From: Cohnella rhizosphaerae
GTDB taxonomy: Bacteria > Bacillota > Bacilli > Paenibacillales > Paenibacillaceae
DNA: 64,000 bases
Assembly (NCBI RefSeq): GCF_029525575.1
Contig: NZ_JAPDIA010000009.1
Location: 248,001 to 312,000 of the forward strand
Direction: 5' to 3'
A program made the translations under genes and the position numbers. This document shows positions 22,697 to 32,869 of this stretch, piece by piece. Below the pieces are notes generated by a model. That model was not told the origin of the DNA. It made no database searches and saw nothing but the letters and a program-made list of their open reading frames with translations. Position 1 is the stretch's first letter. Each line of letters begins with the position of its first letter.

Positions 22697-23690
22697 GTGC
22701 AAGGATATGCAGTCGTTTTTACGGATCGGATGACGGCGGCCTACCGCCCGGTGGACTTGCCGGAGCCGGGGCCGGACGACGTCGTCATCGACGTGGACGT
22801 ATCCTGGATCAGCAACGGCACGGAGTCGTCGTATTTCCGGGGCGAGCGCATCGCCGGCGATACGCCTTATGAAGAGGGGATGCCATGGCCTTTTCCGATC
22901 GTGGCCGGTTATCAGAAGACGGGGACCGTCCTCTCGGTTGGCTCGCAAGTGACGACGGTACGGCCTGGCGACCGCGTATTCTCCACGGTCAGCCGCGTAG
23001 CGGGCATGTTCGAGCCGCTCGGCGGACATGTGAACCCTGCGGTCACGCCGTCCGGCCAAGTGTGGAAGCTGCCCGAAGGGCGGCCTTCCGAAGACTACGC
23101 CGGACTCGTGCTGACGCAGGTCGGATACAACTGCGGCATGCGGGCGCCGGTCCTGCCGGGCGACCGCGCGGTCGTCATCGGCGACGGGCTCGTCGCGAAC
23201 TGGACCGCGCAGACGCTGCTTCATCGCGGCGCAAGCGTCATCGCGCTCGGCAGGCATGTCCGACGGCTCGGCGCATTCCCGGCCGACGCCGTCCGGTGCA
23301 ATACGCGCGAGTGCGAAGCGGCTGAGGCTGTTCGCGCGTTTGCGCCGGAAGGCGTGTCCGCGATCGTCGATACGGTCGGCGACATCGACGCCATGTATCG
23401 GCTGCTGCCGCAGATGAAGCGCGACAGTCATCTGGTATCTGCCGGGTTCTATGGCAGCCGGGGGGCTCATCGATATCCAGCGGCTCAGAGATATGGAGAT
23501 CACGCTGCATGCCCCGTCCGGGTGGACGCGCGAGCGGATGGACGCGACGCTTCAAGGCGTGAGCGAAGGCTGGCTCAAGACGGGCTCGCTTGCGACTCAC
23601 CGCTTTCCTGCGGAGCGTGCGGCCGACGCATGGCGCTTAATTACGGATAAGACGGAGCCCTTTTTGGGGATTTTGCTGGACTGGCGATAA
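22697..23690 (+). CDS. Second MDR-superfamily oxidoreductase (frame-broken)
   Basis: About 330 residues when repaired. GroES-like N-terminus (DVSWISNGTESSYFRGER; VAGYQKTGTVLSVG; RPGDRVFS), then a shortened nucleotide-binding domain (PGDRAVVIGDGLVANWTAQT). A G6 run at 23460-23465 shifts the frame; the +1 frame gives GLIDIQRLRDMEITLHAPSG and ends FLGILLDWR at 23690. The start is GTG 22697 after GGAGGGAATGCA. It resembles the zinc-binding dehydrogenases found in sugar clusters (bacterial Bchl-type threonine/sorbitol-like group); substrate unknown. Confidence 0.75.
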
Positions 23691-23713
23691 GAGAATACGG
23701 GAGGCCGACGCAA

Positions 23714-24434
23714 TTGCCATTTTTTCGTTTTAACGAACGGCTTGCGGGAGAAGGCCGGCGACGCCGGGGCGCGAGCTGTCACGTATGTGGCCATGGGCGA
23801 CAGCGTCACGCAAGGCTGCATGGCGCTCGGCGTATCGGAGTACGAGCGGGTCTACCATCAAGTCGCGAAAAGAGAAATCGAACGCCGATACCCGGGCACG
23901 GTGCTGAATGTCATCAATTCGGGCGTGAGCGGGGATACGGCTGCGGGCTCCAGAGCCCGCTGGGAGCGCGACATTCTCCTTTACAAGCCGGATCTCGTCA
24001 CGATCTGCTTCGGCCACAACGACGCGCACGGACGCGAGGCGGGGCTCGAGCCGTTTGCGGAGGCGATCGCCGATCTGGCGGCGCGCATCCGGTCCGATAC
24101 GGAAGCCGAGCTGCTGCTGATGACGCCGTGCATGATGACGGACAGAGACAACGACGCCGTCGCGGCCGAGCACAAGTCGCTCATTCCCGCATTCGTAGGG
24201 CTGGCGGAGGACGGCATATTGGAAAAGTACGCAGACCGCATCCGCGCGCTGTCCGCGGAGCTGGACATTCCGCTGCTGGACGTCCACGCCATATGGCAGC
24301 GGATGGTTCGGGACGGCGAGCGCGTCTGCGACCGTCTGTCGAACGGTATTAACCATCCGGACGCGCGGTTTCACGTGACATGGGGCGGCGCATTGGCCGA
24401 GGCGCTGCTCGGTGACCGCGACGCAGCCGAATAA
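23714..24434 (+). CDS. SGNH/GDSL-family esterase (frame-broken near start)
   Basis: About 239 residues when repaired. SGNH blocks: I, VAMGDSVTQG with the nucleophile Ser; II, SGVSGDTAAG; III, CFGHNDAHG; V, NGINHPDARFH with the catalytic Asp/His. It probably removes acyl groups (for example acetyl) from carbohydrates, cytoplasmic since no signal peptide is seen. The best ribosome site (GGGAGG) points to TTG at 23714, which requires dropping one T from the T6 run at 23720-23725; otherwise translation would start at the ATG at 23742. Last gene of locus 1, followed by a strong terminator. Confidence 0.8.
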
Positions 24435-24445
24435 CGAAGTTTTGA

Positions 24446-24484
24446 GGAGCAGGACGCCGTCATGGCGGCTGCTCCCTTTTATTT
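24446..24484 (+). terminator. Rho-independent terminator ending locus 1
   Basis: Stem GGAGCAG..CGCC / GGCG.CTGCTCC with loop GTCAT, followed by CTTTTATTTT, 12 bases after the esterase stop. Confidence 0.85.
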
Positions 24485-24561
24485 TGCGCCATAAATCCGT
24501 AGACTGGATTCATAGCCGAATCGGGTGGCGAATCGATTGAGAACTGCCGTTTTCCGTTCGG

Positions 24562-24966
24562 TTAAGCCCGTTCAGCGAACCGTTTCAGCGCATCCTCGGT
24601 CACCGGGGCGAACAGGTTGACCAGGTTGCCGTCGGGGTCGCGAAGCAGCGCGGAACGGTTTCCCCAAGGCATCGTGGTCGGTTGCTGCACCCACTCGCCG
24701 ACGAGCGGCGCCAGACGCGCGTACTCGGCATCGACGTCCGGCACGCGGAACTCGATGATGAGGCTGCGGTTGGCGGCCGCGCGCGCGGCGTCCGCACCGA
24801 ACAGCGACACCGTCTGGGAGTGGCCGATCGCCAGCGTGCAGGAAGGCAGAACGAATTCTGCGAAGACCGGAGCGGGCCGCTGCGCCGATACGCCCGTCAC
24901 CTTTTCATAAAATGCGATCAATCGTTCCAAGTCGTCGGTAATGATTCTTACGGATGCAAATTGCAT
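24562..24966 (-). CDS. VOC (glyoxalase/bleomycin-resistance fold) family protein
   Basis: 134 residues, single intact frame. Paired beta-alpha-beta-beta-beta units: VRIITDDLERLIAFYEKVTG in the first half and LIIEFRVPDVDAEYARLAPL in the second, ending SALLRDPDGNLVNLFAPV, the family's C-terminal signature. Candidate metal ligands are not all conserved (no N-terminal His), so it may be a binding or resistance-type member rather than a glyoxalase I. It is encoded opposite to its neighbours and stands alone. Confidence 0.8.
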   Translation of the reverse strand: MQFASVRIITDDLERLIAFYEKVTGVSAQRPAPVFAEFVLPSCTLAIGHSQTVSLFGADAARAAANRSLIIEFRVPDVDAEYARLAPLVGEWVQQPTTMPWGNRSALLRDPDGNLVNLFAPVTEDALKRFAERA

Positions 24967-25098
24967 AAAAGATCGTCCCTTCAGCCCCGGGGAGGGTTTT
25001 TTATTTGACGATTCCGATTATAGGGGTACTCTGCTGACAGCGTTATGTCAGGGGACTGGATTTTTCGAACGACGCCATCTGAAAAGGATGATTCGACA

Positions 25099-25513
25099 TT
25101 GGATGATGCCGCCAAAAAACGATCGTTGCTTCATAAAATCAAAGCGATGGCAAAAAAGCTGAAGTCCAACTTGCTGGCGATGTATTTGGCTTACCGCGAC
25201 CCGCGCGTCCCGTTGTTCGCGAAAGCTTTCACGCTCTGCGTGGTTGCGTATGCATTTAGTCCGATAGATTTGATCCCCGATTTTATACCGGTCCTTGGAT
25301 ACCTGGACGACTTGATTATTGTACCGCTAGGTGTCTATATAGCTCTCAAGCTGCTCCCGCGAGAAGTGCTGGAGGAATGTCGGGCAAGGGCGGAGGCACT
25401 AAGAGGTCGAGGTAAACAGAAGAACTGGATTGCGGGCGCGCTCATCATTGCCCTTTGGATCGCGCTGGCTGTGTGGGGGGAGCTGGTATGTATATGGATG
25501 GTTGGGGCGATAG
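25099..25513 (+). CDS. YkvA-type DUF1232 membrane protein (probable frame break near 3' end)
   Basis: About 137 residues. The DUF1232 core AYRDPRVPLFAKAF...AYAFSPIDLIPDFIPVLGYL with following LPREVLEE is clear. A C-terminal TM follows. A G6 run at 25475-25480 is the likely site of an extra base: the +1 frame ends WYVYGWLGR at 25513, ahead of the next gene's ribosome site, whereas the literal frame runs on to 25569 and overlaps it. The start is uncertain: TTG 25099 follows AAAAGGATG; upstream ATG 25045 has no ribosome site. Function unknown; members sit in the cytoplasmic membrane. Confidence 0.7.
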
Positions 25514-25538
25514 GATTGAGAGGAGACGAGGTTAGACG

Positions 25539-26037
25539 ATGGAAAACACATTGCCTTTATTTATCGTGACGGGCGCAAGCGGGTCCGGGAAAACATTCGT
25601 CATTAAGGAACTGCGGAGAATGATGCCTGATTTCGATATTTTCGACCCGGATGATCTAGTTGAATTTATCGGACACGATTGGGAGAAAATGCGAAACATC
25701 TGGCTGCGGGTTGCGCGAAATATTGCTCAAAGCGGGCGCATGACGATCCTATGCGGAACGATGATGCCTTGGGACATTGAAAAATGTGCGGACTTTCCTT
25801 TTTTTTAAGCATGTCTATTATCTAAACCTGCATTGCGATGAACAAACGCGCGAAAAACGTCTGCGCGAAAGAAACTGGACGGAGGAAGAGATTCAAAACC
25901 ACAAACATTTTGCCAAACGATTGCTTGAAATCGCGGATGAAGTCTATAACCCGCCTATGCCTACTATTGATACTACCAATACGGATGTAACCGAGGTTGC
26001 CTTTCAAATAAAGGCGTGGGTTCACCAGTACGCTTGA
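25539..26037 (+). CDS. P-loop nucleoside/nucleotide kinase-like NTPase (frame-broken)
   Basis: About 165 residues when repaired. The Walker A motif GASGSGKT lies at about residues 12-19, followed by FDIFDPDDL and, after the break, LNLHCDEQTREKRLRERNW, the LID-like region. A T8 run at 25799-25806 inserts a base after CADFPF; the +1 frame continues KHVYYLNLHCDEQ to 26037. It fits the small P-loop kinases related to shikimate/chloramphenicol phosphotransferases; the substrate is unknown. It begins an AT-richer patch and uses more A/T-ending codons than the surrounding genes, suggesting acquisition by transfer. Confidence 0.75.
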
Positions 26038-26201
26038 AGTCAACGGAATCGCTGACTGCTCAGCTAACGGGCAGCATAGCAAGGTGGCTAAAAAAGCGAG
26101 CAGTATCGGACGCGAATTTGGTGCTGCAGGTTTGTCTGCATATCTTGAGTTAAAAGGGATCAATCTATAATATCTTTGCCATTTAGAGGAGGAAAAATAA
26201 A

Positions 26202-26532
26202 ATGACACAAATCAAAGCTAATGATCCAATTTTGACTTTTATTAACGTCTTCAAAGTTGAACCAGAAAATCAGGAACGTGTCGTGGAACTGTTGACTCAG
26301 GTAACAGAAAGTTCAGTTAAATTTACACCCGGTTTTATTTCTTGTGCATTACACAAAAGCACAGATGGAACAAAAGTAACGATGTACGCTCAATGGCAAA
26401 GCTTGGAGCTTTATCAAGCGATGCGCGACGATCCAAGACCGTTACCTTTTTTTTAAAGAAGCACTCACAATGGCAACATTCGAATCTGGCATGTACGAGG
26501 TTGTAAAAACGTTCGATTACACAAAAGAATAA
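26202..26532 (+). CDS. Antibiotic biosynthesis monooxygenase (ABM) domain protein (frame-broken)
   Basis: About 109 residues when repaired. The ferredoxin-like ABM fold shows LTFINVFKVEPENQERVVEL and PGFISCALHKSTDGTKVTMY, then AQWQSLELYQAM. A T8 run at 26447-26454 breaks the frame; the +1 frame continues KEALTMATFESGMYEVVKTF to 26532. A ribosome site GAGGAGG precedes the ATG at 26202. ABM proteins are heme-degrading or quinol-type monooxygenases or simply stress-related; the exact role is unknown. AT-rich codon use matches its neighbours in this patch. Confidence 0.75.
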
Positions 26533-26599
26533 ATATCTTACCCGTATAGATTGATTTAGAACGAATTTCAGATGAGCAAGCTGATCACTGGGGTACTTC

Positions 26600-26752
26600 A
26601 TGGATGAGCCGTTAAACGGACAAGGATTGACCACGGAGGCTGTTCGTTTGACACTACATTCGCTTCTTGAGATGGAGGGTTACATAGGGTACAAGCAGGG
26701 GTTATTTGGGAACATCATAATTTATGCAGCATCACAAAATTGGAAAGCATAA
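26600..26752 (+). pseudogene. Short open frame, possible gene remnant
   Basis: 50 codons starting ATG 26600 (MDEPLNGQGLTTEAVRLTL). The GQGLTTEAVRLTL segment resembles the acetyl-CoA loop and helix of GNAT acetyltransferases, but the rest does not fit and there is no good ribosome site. It may be a decayed fragment in the low-GC patch. I do not assign a function. Confidence 0.25.
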
Positions 26753-26791
26753 CCGATCTTTAAGCTAACGGAGAACGATAGTTCAATTAAC

Positions 26792-26819
26792 CAGCCTGCC
26801 GTCAAGAAACGGCAGGCTG
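26792..26819. terminator. Perfect 11-bp stem-loop
   Basis: CAGCCTGCCGT / ACGGCAGGCTG with a 6-base loop. There is no T tract on the plus side; it lies between the ABM region and the small lipoprotein gene and probably ends transcription from the left. Confidence 0.55.
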
Positions 26820-26898
26820 ATCAGCTAACTGGAAGGAAAGTGCAACAATCCCTCCTTCATCGCGTTTTAAATAGTGGCAAATAATAAAGGAGGGAAGC

Positions 26899-27375
26899 AT
26901 GAAGCACACTTCTATCACCATTTTGATTTGTTTGGTCTTTTACCTTTTGACTTCGTGCAGTGATTCGTCGACTACACCACACGCCGACATGCTTTCGCCT
27001 AAGCCAGAATCCGCCATGCTTATTGTGAAACGCTTAGACCCTCTGCATCAATCTGATACAGAATTTGAGAAGAGCATTCAAGACGAAGCAGACGTTAAGA
27101 AGTTGTATGAAAAAATATCGAGTCTTCCTTCATTTCCCCAAACCTTCATCTCTTGTCCTGCAGATAATGGCGTTGAGTATGAAATGACTTTTATTTTTCC
27201 ATCTCAGTCCGCATCTAAAGCGAGTGTAAGAGCAACAGGATGCCAACAAGTGATGATGAATGAAAAAACTTATTGGGCTATGGAGCCTAAGGGAAATGGA
27301 TTTATAGCATTGCTAGAACATGTCTTGCGACTGAATAATGATCAATTTAGTGTAGGATTTGCCTCCCAAAGCTAA
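26899..27375 (+). CDS. Small putative lipoprotein of unknown function
   Basis: 158 residues. An N-terminal lipoprotein signal (LICLVFYLLTSC, Cys at about residue 20) is followed by a Ser/Thr/Pro spacer and a single globular domain with two Cys (SCPADN and TGCQQV) that could form a disulphide. The start ATG 26899 follows AAAGGAGGG. Codon use is markedly more AT-rich than the flanking 60 percent-GC genes. No family was recognised. Confidence 0.6.
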   Translation: MKHTSITILICLVFYLLTSCSDSSTTPHADMLSPKPESAMLIVKRLDPLHQSDTEFEKSIQDEADVKKLYEKISSLPSFPQTFISCPADNGVEYEMTFIFPSQSASKASVRATGCQQVMMNEKTYWAMEPKGNGFIALLEHVLRLNNDQFSVGFASQS

Positions 27376-27590
27376 TAGGAAGTTTGGATTTAACGAGGAT
27401 GCCTTTTTCACAGTTTATTACATGAGAAAACGCTAATCAAACGCTCTCGTTTCCGAACCATACAATGAATGGCTTTTCGAGAAGATGATGCTTACATAGA
27501 ACCGCATGCGAGTGAAATATTTACGCCCGACCTGTTCGTAACTCAACTCCGCGAATAATTATGACCATCCTTAAATTATTGCTTCATTAT

Positions 27591-27618
27591 AAGAAACGCA
27601 ATTAAAGAAACGCAATTA
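27591..27618. repeat. Perfect 14-bp tandem duplication in an intergenic region
   Basis: AAGAAACGCAATTA occurs twice back to back. The 383-base gap (27376-27758) also contains a GC-rich near-palindrome around GCGCTTTTGCGC (about 27636-27650) but no gene I can support. Confidence 0.8.
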
Positions 27619-27661
27619 ATGCGAACGCGCGAGTGCGCTTTTGCGCGCATGTCGCAAATTG

Positions 27662-27691
27662 TTGTCGAAATTCGTCCGATTATGGTAGGAT
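27662..27691 (+). promoter_or_regulatory. Candidate promoter of the MFS gene
   Basis: TTGTCG (27662-27667), an 18-bp spacer and TAGGAT (27686-27691), about 68 bases upstream of the transporter start. Confidence 0.4.
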
Positions 27692-27758
27692 GGACTGGCC
27701 TTTAAATTGAGGCAATTACAGACACAGATAAAAGATAGGATTAGGAGATTGCCATCTT

Positions 27759-28966
27759 ATGTCCAACCAGAACAACGCGCATGTCGTCAGACAAGCGCTA
27801 TTGCTCGGGCTTTTTTTCGACGCTCGGGCCGTTTACGATCGATATGTATCTGCCGGCGTTCCCGGAGATCGTGGAACGATTCGGCACGACCGCTTCGCTG
27901 GTACAGCTCAGCCTCACCGCCTGCCTGCTCGGACTTGGCATCGGCCAGCTTGTAATGGGCTCGCTCAGCGACGTTCACGGCAGGCGCAATCCGCTGCTCA
28001 TCGCCATGGCGTTTTACGTAATCGCCTCGTTAGGCTGCGCTTTATCGCCTCATATCGGCATCTTGATCGCCTGCCGGTTCGTGCAGGGCTTCGCTGCCTC
28101 CGCGGGCATCGTCATCTCGCGCGCCATCGCGCGGGACCTGTACGAAGGCCATGCGCTCACCCGGTTTTTCTCGATGCTCCTGCTGGTCGGCAATTTAGGA
28201 CCGCTCGTGGCGCCGGTCGCCGGCAGCGGCGTCTTGTCGTTTTCCTCCTGGATCGGCGTGTTCGTCGCGCTGTCGCTGCTCGGCGTCTACTTGTGGAGCA
28301 TGACCAAGTGGCGCCTGAAGGAGACGCTTCCGGCTGAGCGGCGGAGCCCGAGCAACTTCAGGCAGCAAGCTGCGAAACTACGGCACGCTCCTGCGCGACC
28401 GACAGTTCGTCGGCTACATGCTGGCGCAGGGCATCATGATCGCGGGCGTGTTCGCTTACGTCTCGGGAACGCCGTTCATTTATCAGAATATATACGGCGC
28501 TTCGCCGACCTTGTTCGCGCTGTTGTTCGGTTCGAACGGCATTAGCCTAATCATCGGCTCCCAGATCGTCGGACGGGCATCGCACCGGATATCCGAGCGC
28601 GCCTTCCTGCTGTTCGGCCTGTGGATGGCCATGATCGCCAGCGTCGCCGTCCTGATCGTGGCTTACGTGCACGGTCCGTTGTTTACGCTCGTCATTCCGC
28701 TGTTCGTGTTCGTCGCGTCCATCGGCATGACGTCCACGGCGGCCTTCCCGCTTGCCATGGAGAGCCAGGCGAAAATGGCGGGAAGCGCCGCCGCGCTCCT
28801 CGGCGTCATTCCGTTCCTGCTCGGCGCGGTCGTCTCGCCGCTCGTCGGCATCGCGGGCGAAGATACCGCCGTTCCGCTCGGCGTCATCATCCTGGCGACG
28901 AGCGCGGCCGCGATGCTCGCTTATTTCCTGCTGGTGAGGCGCGGACGCACGGCCGAGCAGGCTTAA
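27759..28966 (+). CDS. Bcr/CflA-type MFS drug efflux transporter (frame-broken)
   Basis: About 402 residues when repaired, 12 predicted TM helices. Family signatures: PFTIDMYLPAFPEI in TM1, LGIGQLVMGSLSDVHGRRNP (motif A loop), and SRAIARDLYEG after TM4. Two +1 changes are needed: the T7 run at 27811-27817 in TM1 (GLFSTLGPF), and one between 28365 and 28380 in the central cytoplasmic loop, after which LLRDRQFVGYMLAQG resumes the family pattern. Starts at ATG 27759 behind TTAGGAGA. It likely expels small drugs or metabolites by proton antiport. Confidence 0.85.
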
Positions 28967-29024
28967 GCTTGGCGCAATCAGCCCGATCGGCGCTTCGCCG
29001 CATTCCAATATCGGAGGTGCTCCC

Positions 29025-29330
29025 ATGACCGTCAACCCGAAGCTTCAGCAAATGTTGGCCGACAAAGGCGTCACGTTTTCGGCCTTGGATATTTTTAACC
29101 AGCAGTTCGATAAAGGCCGCATGATGTCGCGGCGCTACGACGCCGATCAAGTGGACGCGTTTTTGGACCAGGTCGTGAAGGATTACGAAAAGCTGTACAA
29201 GCTGCTCGGAGACATGCAGGTAGAGATCGAGGCGTTCCGCGAATCCATCACGAACAAGGCGGAGATGTCGGTCGAGCATCTGCACGTCCGATTGCGGAAA
29301 ATCGAGCATTACTTGCAAAACAACCGTTAA
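29025..29330 (+). CDS. Small DivIVA-domain (GpsB-like) cell-division protein
   Basis: 101 residues. The DivIVA/GpsB lipid-binding N-terminal domain is visible: DIFNQQFDKGRMMSRRYDAD, then QVDAFLDQVVKDYE, where family members have F..a.rGYd..eVd.FLd. A coiled coil follows (about residues 45-100). The N-terminal 25 residues (MTVNPKLQQMLADKGVTFSA) are an extra segment. Start ATG 29025 behind GGAGGTG. GpsB homologues couple wall synthesis to division; this copy is shorter than DivIVA (about 165) and near GpsB size (about 98). Confidence 0.8.
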   Translation: MTVNPKLQQMLADKGVTFSALDIFNQQFDKGRMMSRRYDADQVDAFLDQVVKDYEKLYKLLGDMQVEIEAFRESITNKAEMSVEHLHVRLRKIEHYLQNNR

Positions 29331-29461
29331 AAGCGTTCCGCACAAAACTGAAAACATCCGACCAGGTGCCGATCGTTCATAAAACTGCACATTGTTGAGT
29401 TGTGCCGTCCAGCTGCCGCGCTTACCATGAGGCTACATTCCGAAGAGGAAGGAAGTTTGTT

Positions 29462-32437
29462 ATGGAAAACGCAAGCAGAAGCGCGGAGGCCGCATCGATC
29501 AAGCAGCCGCGCGAAGTGACAGGATACCCTTGGCCTGCCGAGCTAATGGCGAACGCCAACCTCCCGTTCCGCCCGGCCGACGCGCTCGTCACGACGCAGA
29601 ACCCGCCCGACTTCGGCTGGCCCTTCGTCCCGGGCGCGGACGGGTACCGGCTGGAGCTCGCGCGCGATGCCGCCTTCGACGGCGGCGCGACCGCGTCCGC
29701 GGAGCCGGCGATCAACTTTTATAATTTTCCGCATGTTTTAGAAGAAGGTACCTGGCATTGGCGCGTGCGATTCCATACGCCCGAGACCGGCTGGTCCGCG
29801 TGGAGCGACGTGCGCAAATTCCGCATTGCGGAAGGCAGCGTGCCGTTTCCCGTGCCGCCGGTCGACGAGCTGCTCGCGCGCATGGAGAGGGCACATCCGC
29901 GGGTATGGACGAACCCTCGGGAGCTTGAGGCATTCCGCGAGCGGCGCCTGCACGGCGTCGCTAAAACCGTGTTCGAGCACGCCCGGGATTCGGTCCTTTC
30001 GCGTATGGAAGACCCGTTGCCGCCGGATCCGACCTTCCCGTACATGGACAGGTCCATCTCCAGCGTGTCGCCGGAGTGGGTCAAGGCGCTGCAGGATCTG
30101 CGCAAGTACGCCGACGCCGCGCTCGATCATTTGCTCAAAGCCGCGTTCGTCTATCTTATCGGGGGGAGACCGCGGGATCGGCGAGCGCGCTAAGGCCCAA
30201 CTGCTGAATTTCGCCTCGTGGGACCCCGAAGCCGCGACCCGGTTCGACATTAACGACCAGGTTCACCGCGCCGTCGCGTACCGCTCCGCCATCGCCTACG
30301 ACTGGCTGCACGACCTGCTGTCTCCCGCCGAGCGGCAGGCCGTCCAGGACATGGTCCGCACGCGCATCGCGGTGCTGATCGAGCATTACCTGGACCGTCA
30401 GCCGATCAATCAGTATCCGTTCGACTCCCATGGCTGGACGATCGCCGGCTACATCGGGCTGATGGGCACGATCCTGCTGCACGACATCCCCGAAGCCGAA
30501 GTGTGGGTGCGCCGCGCCGTGCCTGCATTCATCAACCTGCTCCCGCCATGGGGCGGTGAGGACGGCTCGTGGTCGCAGGGCACCGGTTACTGGCAGTGGT
30601 CGTCCGGCTCGAACAAGGAGCTCATGGACGTGCTGCTGAGCGTGGGCGCCATCGACGCGTACGACAAAGCGTTTTCGCGGCACGAGGGTCTGTATCCGAT
30701 CTATATGTTCCCGCACGGCAGTCCGACCGGCGTGTTCGGCAACGATAGCCACTACCTGCCGGACTGGCCCAGCATCGGCCTGCTGAACCGGCTGGCGCAG
30801 GTGTACGGCGATCCGCGTTTGAAGTGGGCGGCGGAGGCGATCGGCGAGCGGACGGCTTCGGGGCTGCAGGATTACTTCTACGGCGACGAAAGCATCGTCC
30901 CGCGGCCGCCGGCAGACTTGCCGAAGGCGAAGTGGTTTGAGACGACGGGCCTCGTCGCCATGCACAGCAACCTGACCGATCCCGAGCGGATCTCGCTGTA
31001 CTTCAAGTCGAGCCCGTACGGCAGCTACAGCCACAGCCAGGCGGATCAGAACGGCTTCATCATCCATGCGTTCGGCGAGACGCTGGCGCTCAAGAGCGGC
31101 TACTACGATTATTACAACAGCGTGCACCATCGCGGCTACACCAAGCGGACGTACTCTGCGAACGCGATCACGTTCGATGGACGGCAGGGCCAGCCGATCG
31201 ACGACTTCGACGCCAAGGGCCGAATGGTCGGATTCGCGTCCCATCCGGCATTCGACGCGGCGACAGGCGATGCGGTCGCGGCGTACCGGGGCGGCGAGCT
31301 CTCGAGCGCTTTGCGGCATATCGTCTATATGAAGCCGGACGTCTTTGTCGTCATCGACGAGCTGGCCGCGTCCGATCCGGAGGGCGTTTCCTTCGAGTGG
31401 AATCTGCATGCCGACGAGCGCCTGACGCTGAATCCGGACGGCGTCGGCGCCACGATCGAGAAGGGCAAGGCCGGGCTGCAGGTCCGCTTGCACGGCGCGG
31501 ATTCGCGCGGCAGCACGGCGTCGGTCGAGGCCCGGTTCCTCGATCCGGACGGGAACGAGGCGACGCCGGTCGCATGGGCGGCCGGCAAGTCGCAGGTGCA
31601 CGCAACGTTCGCGACGCCGAAGCAGCGGGCGGCGGTGCTGATCGCGACGCTGGCGCCTTACCGGCTTGACAGCGGTGCGCCTGCGGCGGTCGCGACGGCG
31701 GAGTGCGCCGGCTATGTCCGGCTGTCGTTCGAAGGGGACGCCGCGCTCTATGTTCGCACGGCTGCTGCCGGCACGGTCGACACCGGCGCCGGCGGCTACC
31801 GCTTCGACGGCGCGGCGCTGGCCGTGCATGGCGATGCGCTCCTGCTCGTGCAGGGAACGCGGGTCGAGCTCGACGGGGGGCGTCGTCTTCGAGAGCGACG
31901 CGCCGGCGACGGCAGCGTGGGGCGACGGACGGCTGTCCGCGTCCTCCGATCGCGATGTCTCGCTCTCGCTGGCGGTGCCGCCGGGCGAGGTCCGCCTGCG
32001 CGAGCTCGTCACCGGCCGCGAGCTGCCGGCGGACGGCGATCCCGCCGCCCGTCTTGGCGCCGGGGGGCGCGTACTGGACCGCGGCGCCCGGTCGACTGGC
32101 GCTCCGGCTGGAGCGGGGTCAGCATGCCTTCCGGCTGGACGACGCGCCGCTGCCGGGGCCGCTCGCGCCGGTGACGCTGCCGACCGAGATCGACGGCGCG
32201 CACGGCGAGGTGTCGCTCGAGGCTTGGCGCGACGTCGACGGCGCCCGACTTGCCTGGGGCCGGCTCGCGCTCGAGCCCGGCGACTACGAGGTGCTGGGCG
32301 CGCCGGCGGACTTCGCGTTCGCGCGGCACGGCCGCATCGGGCGCGGCGCGCTCGGCGCAAGCGAGCCCGTGCTGCTGCGCGGCGAACCGGGACCGCTGCG
32401 GTTGCGGCGCGTCGGCTTAGCGGGCGAACCGCGCTAG
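29462..32437 (+). CDS. Heparinase II/III-family polysaccharide lyase (frame-broken)
   Basis: About 990 residues when repaired, no signal peptide, so probably cytoplasmic. An N-terminal FN3-like/DUF4962 region (NPPDFGWPFVPGADGYRLEL) leads into an alpha/alpha toroid (AYRSAIAYDWLHDLLSPAER; SHGWTIAGYIGLMGTILLHD) and the C-terminal beta-sandwich heparinase domain. Catalytic-type motifs are SHSQADQNGF (His) and YTKRTYSANAITFDG. Three +1 breaks: G6 30161-30166, G6 31875-31880 and G6 32062-32067. The start ATG 29462 follows GGAAGGAAG. It would cleave uronate-containing oligosaccharides; the substrate (heparin, alginate, ulvan or pectin-like) cannot be told from sequence. No transporter is adjacent. 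Confidence 0.8.
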
Positions 32438-32466
32438 TTGGGGCGAGCGGGAGCTCGGACGTTCAA

Positions 32467-32754
32467 GAATAGCACGATTTTGCGCTATTCGGAGGGCCGA
32501 GTGAGCGACGGGCGTGCGGTTGCAGGGTGTGAGTTCGAGAATAGCGCGATTTTGCGCTATTCCTAGTATCGCGTGAGCGACGGGCGTGCGGTTGCAGGGT
32601 GTGAGTTCGAGAATAGCGCGATTTTGCGCTATTCCTAGTATCGCGTGAGCGACGGGCCTACGGTTGCTAGGTGTGCGTTCAAATATAGCGCAGATTTGCG
32701 CTATTCCGAGTACTATGGTGAGCGGCGGGCGAGCGAGAGGGGATCGTGTATATC
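32467..32754. repeat. Four tandem 72-bp repeats, each carrying a hairpin
   Basis: Units start at 32467, 32539, 32611 and 32683. Each begins with a stem-loop (GAATAGCGC / GCGCTATTC, loop GATTTT; degenerate in the first and last copy) followed by a 48-base spacer containing GTGAGCGACGGGCGTGCGG. Copies two and three are almost identical. The array starts 30 bases after the lyase stop codon and holds no gene. Confidence 0.9.
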
Positions 32755-32804
32755 GCAGCGGCTGCCCAAATTAATGGCGCGCGTTAATCTTAGCGCAATC
32801 TGCA

Positions 32805-32869
32805 TAGTCCAAAAACGCAAACGAGACGAAGCAGTCATTCTGCTTCGTCCCATTTGCGTTTTTGGACTA
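32805..32869. terminator. Exceptionally long inverted repeat (30-bp arms)
   Basis: Arms at 32805-32834 and 32840-32869 are complementary apart from two positions; loop TCATT. The outer ends are TAGTCCAAAAACGC and GCGTTTTTGGACTA, so a T5 tract lies inside the stem. It could terminate transcription in either direction between the 72-bp repeats and the MarR operon. Confidence 0.75.
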
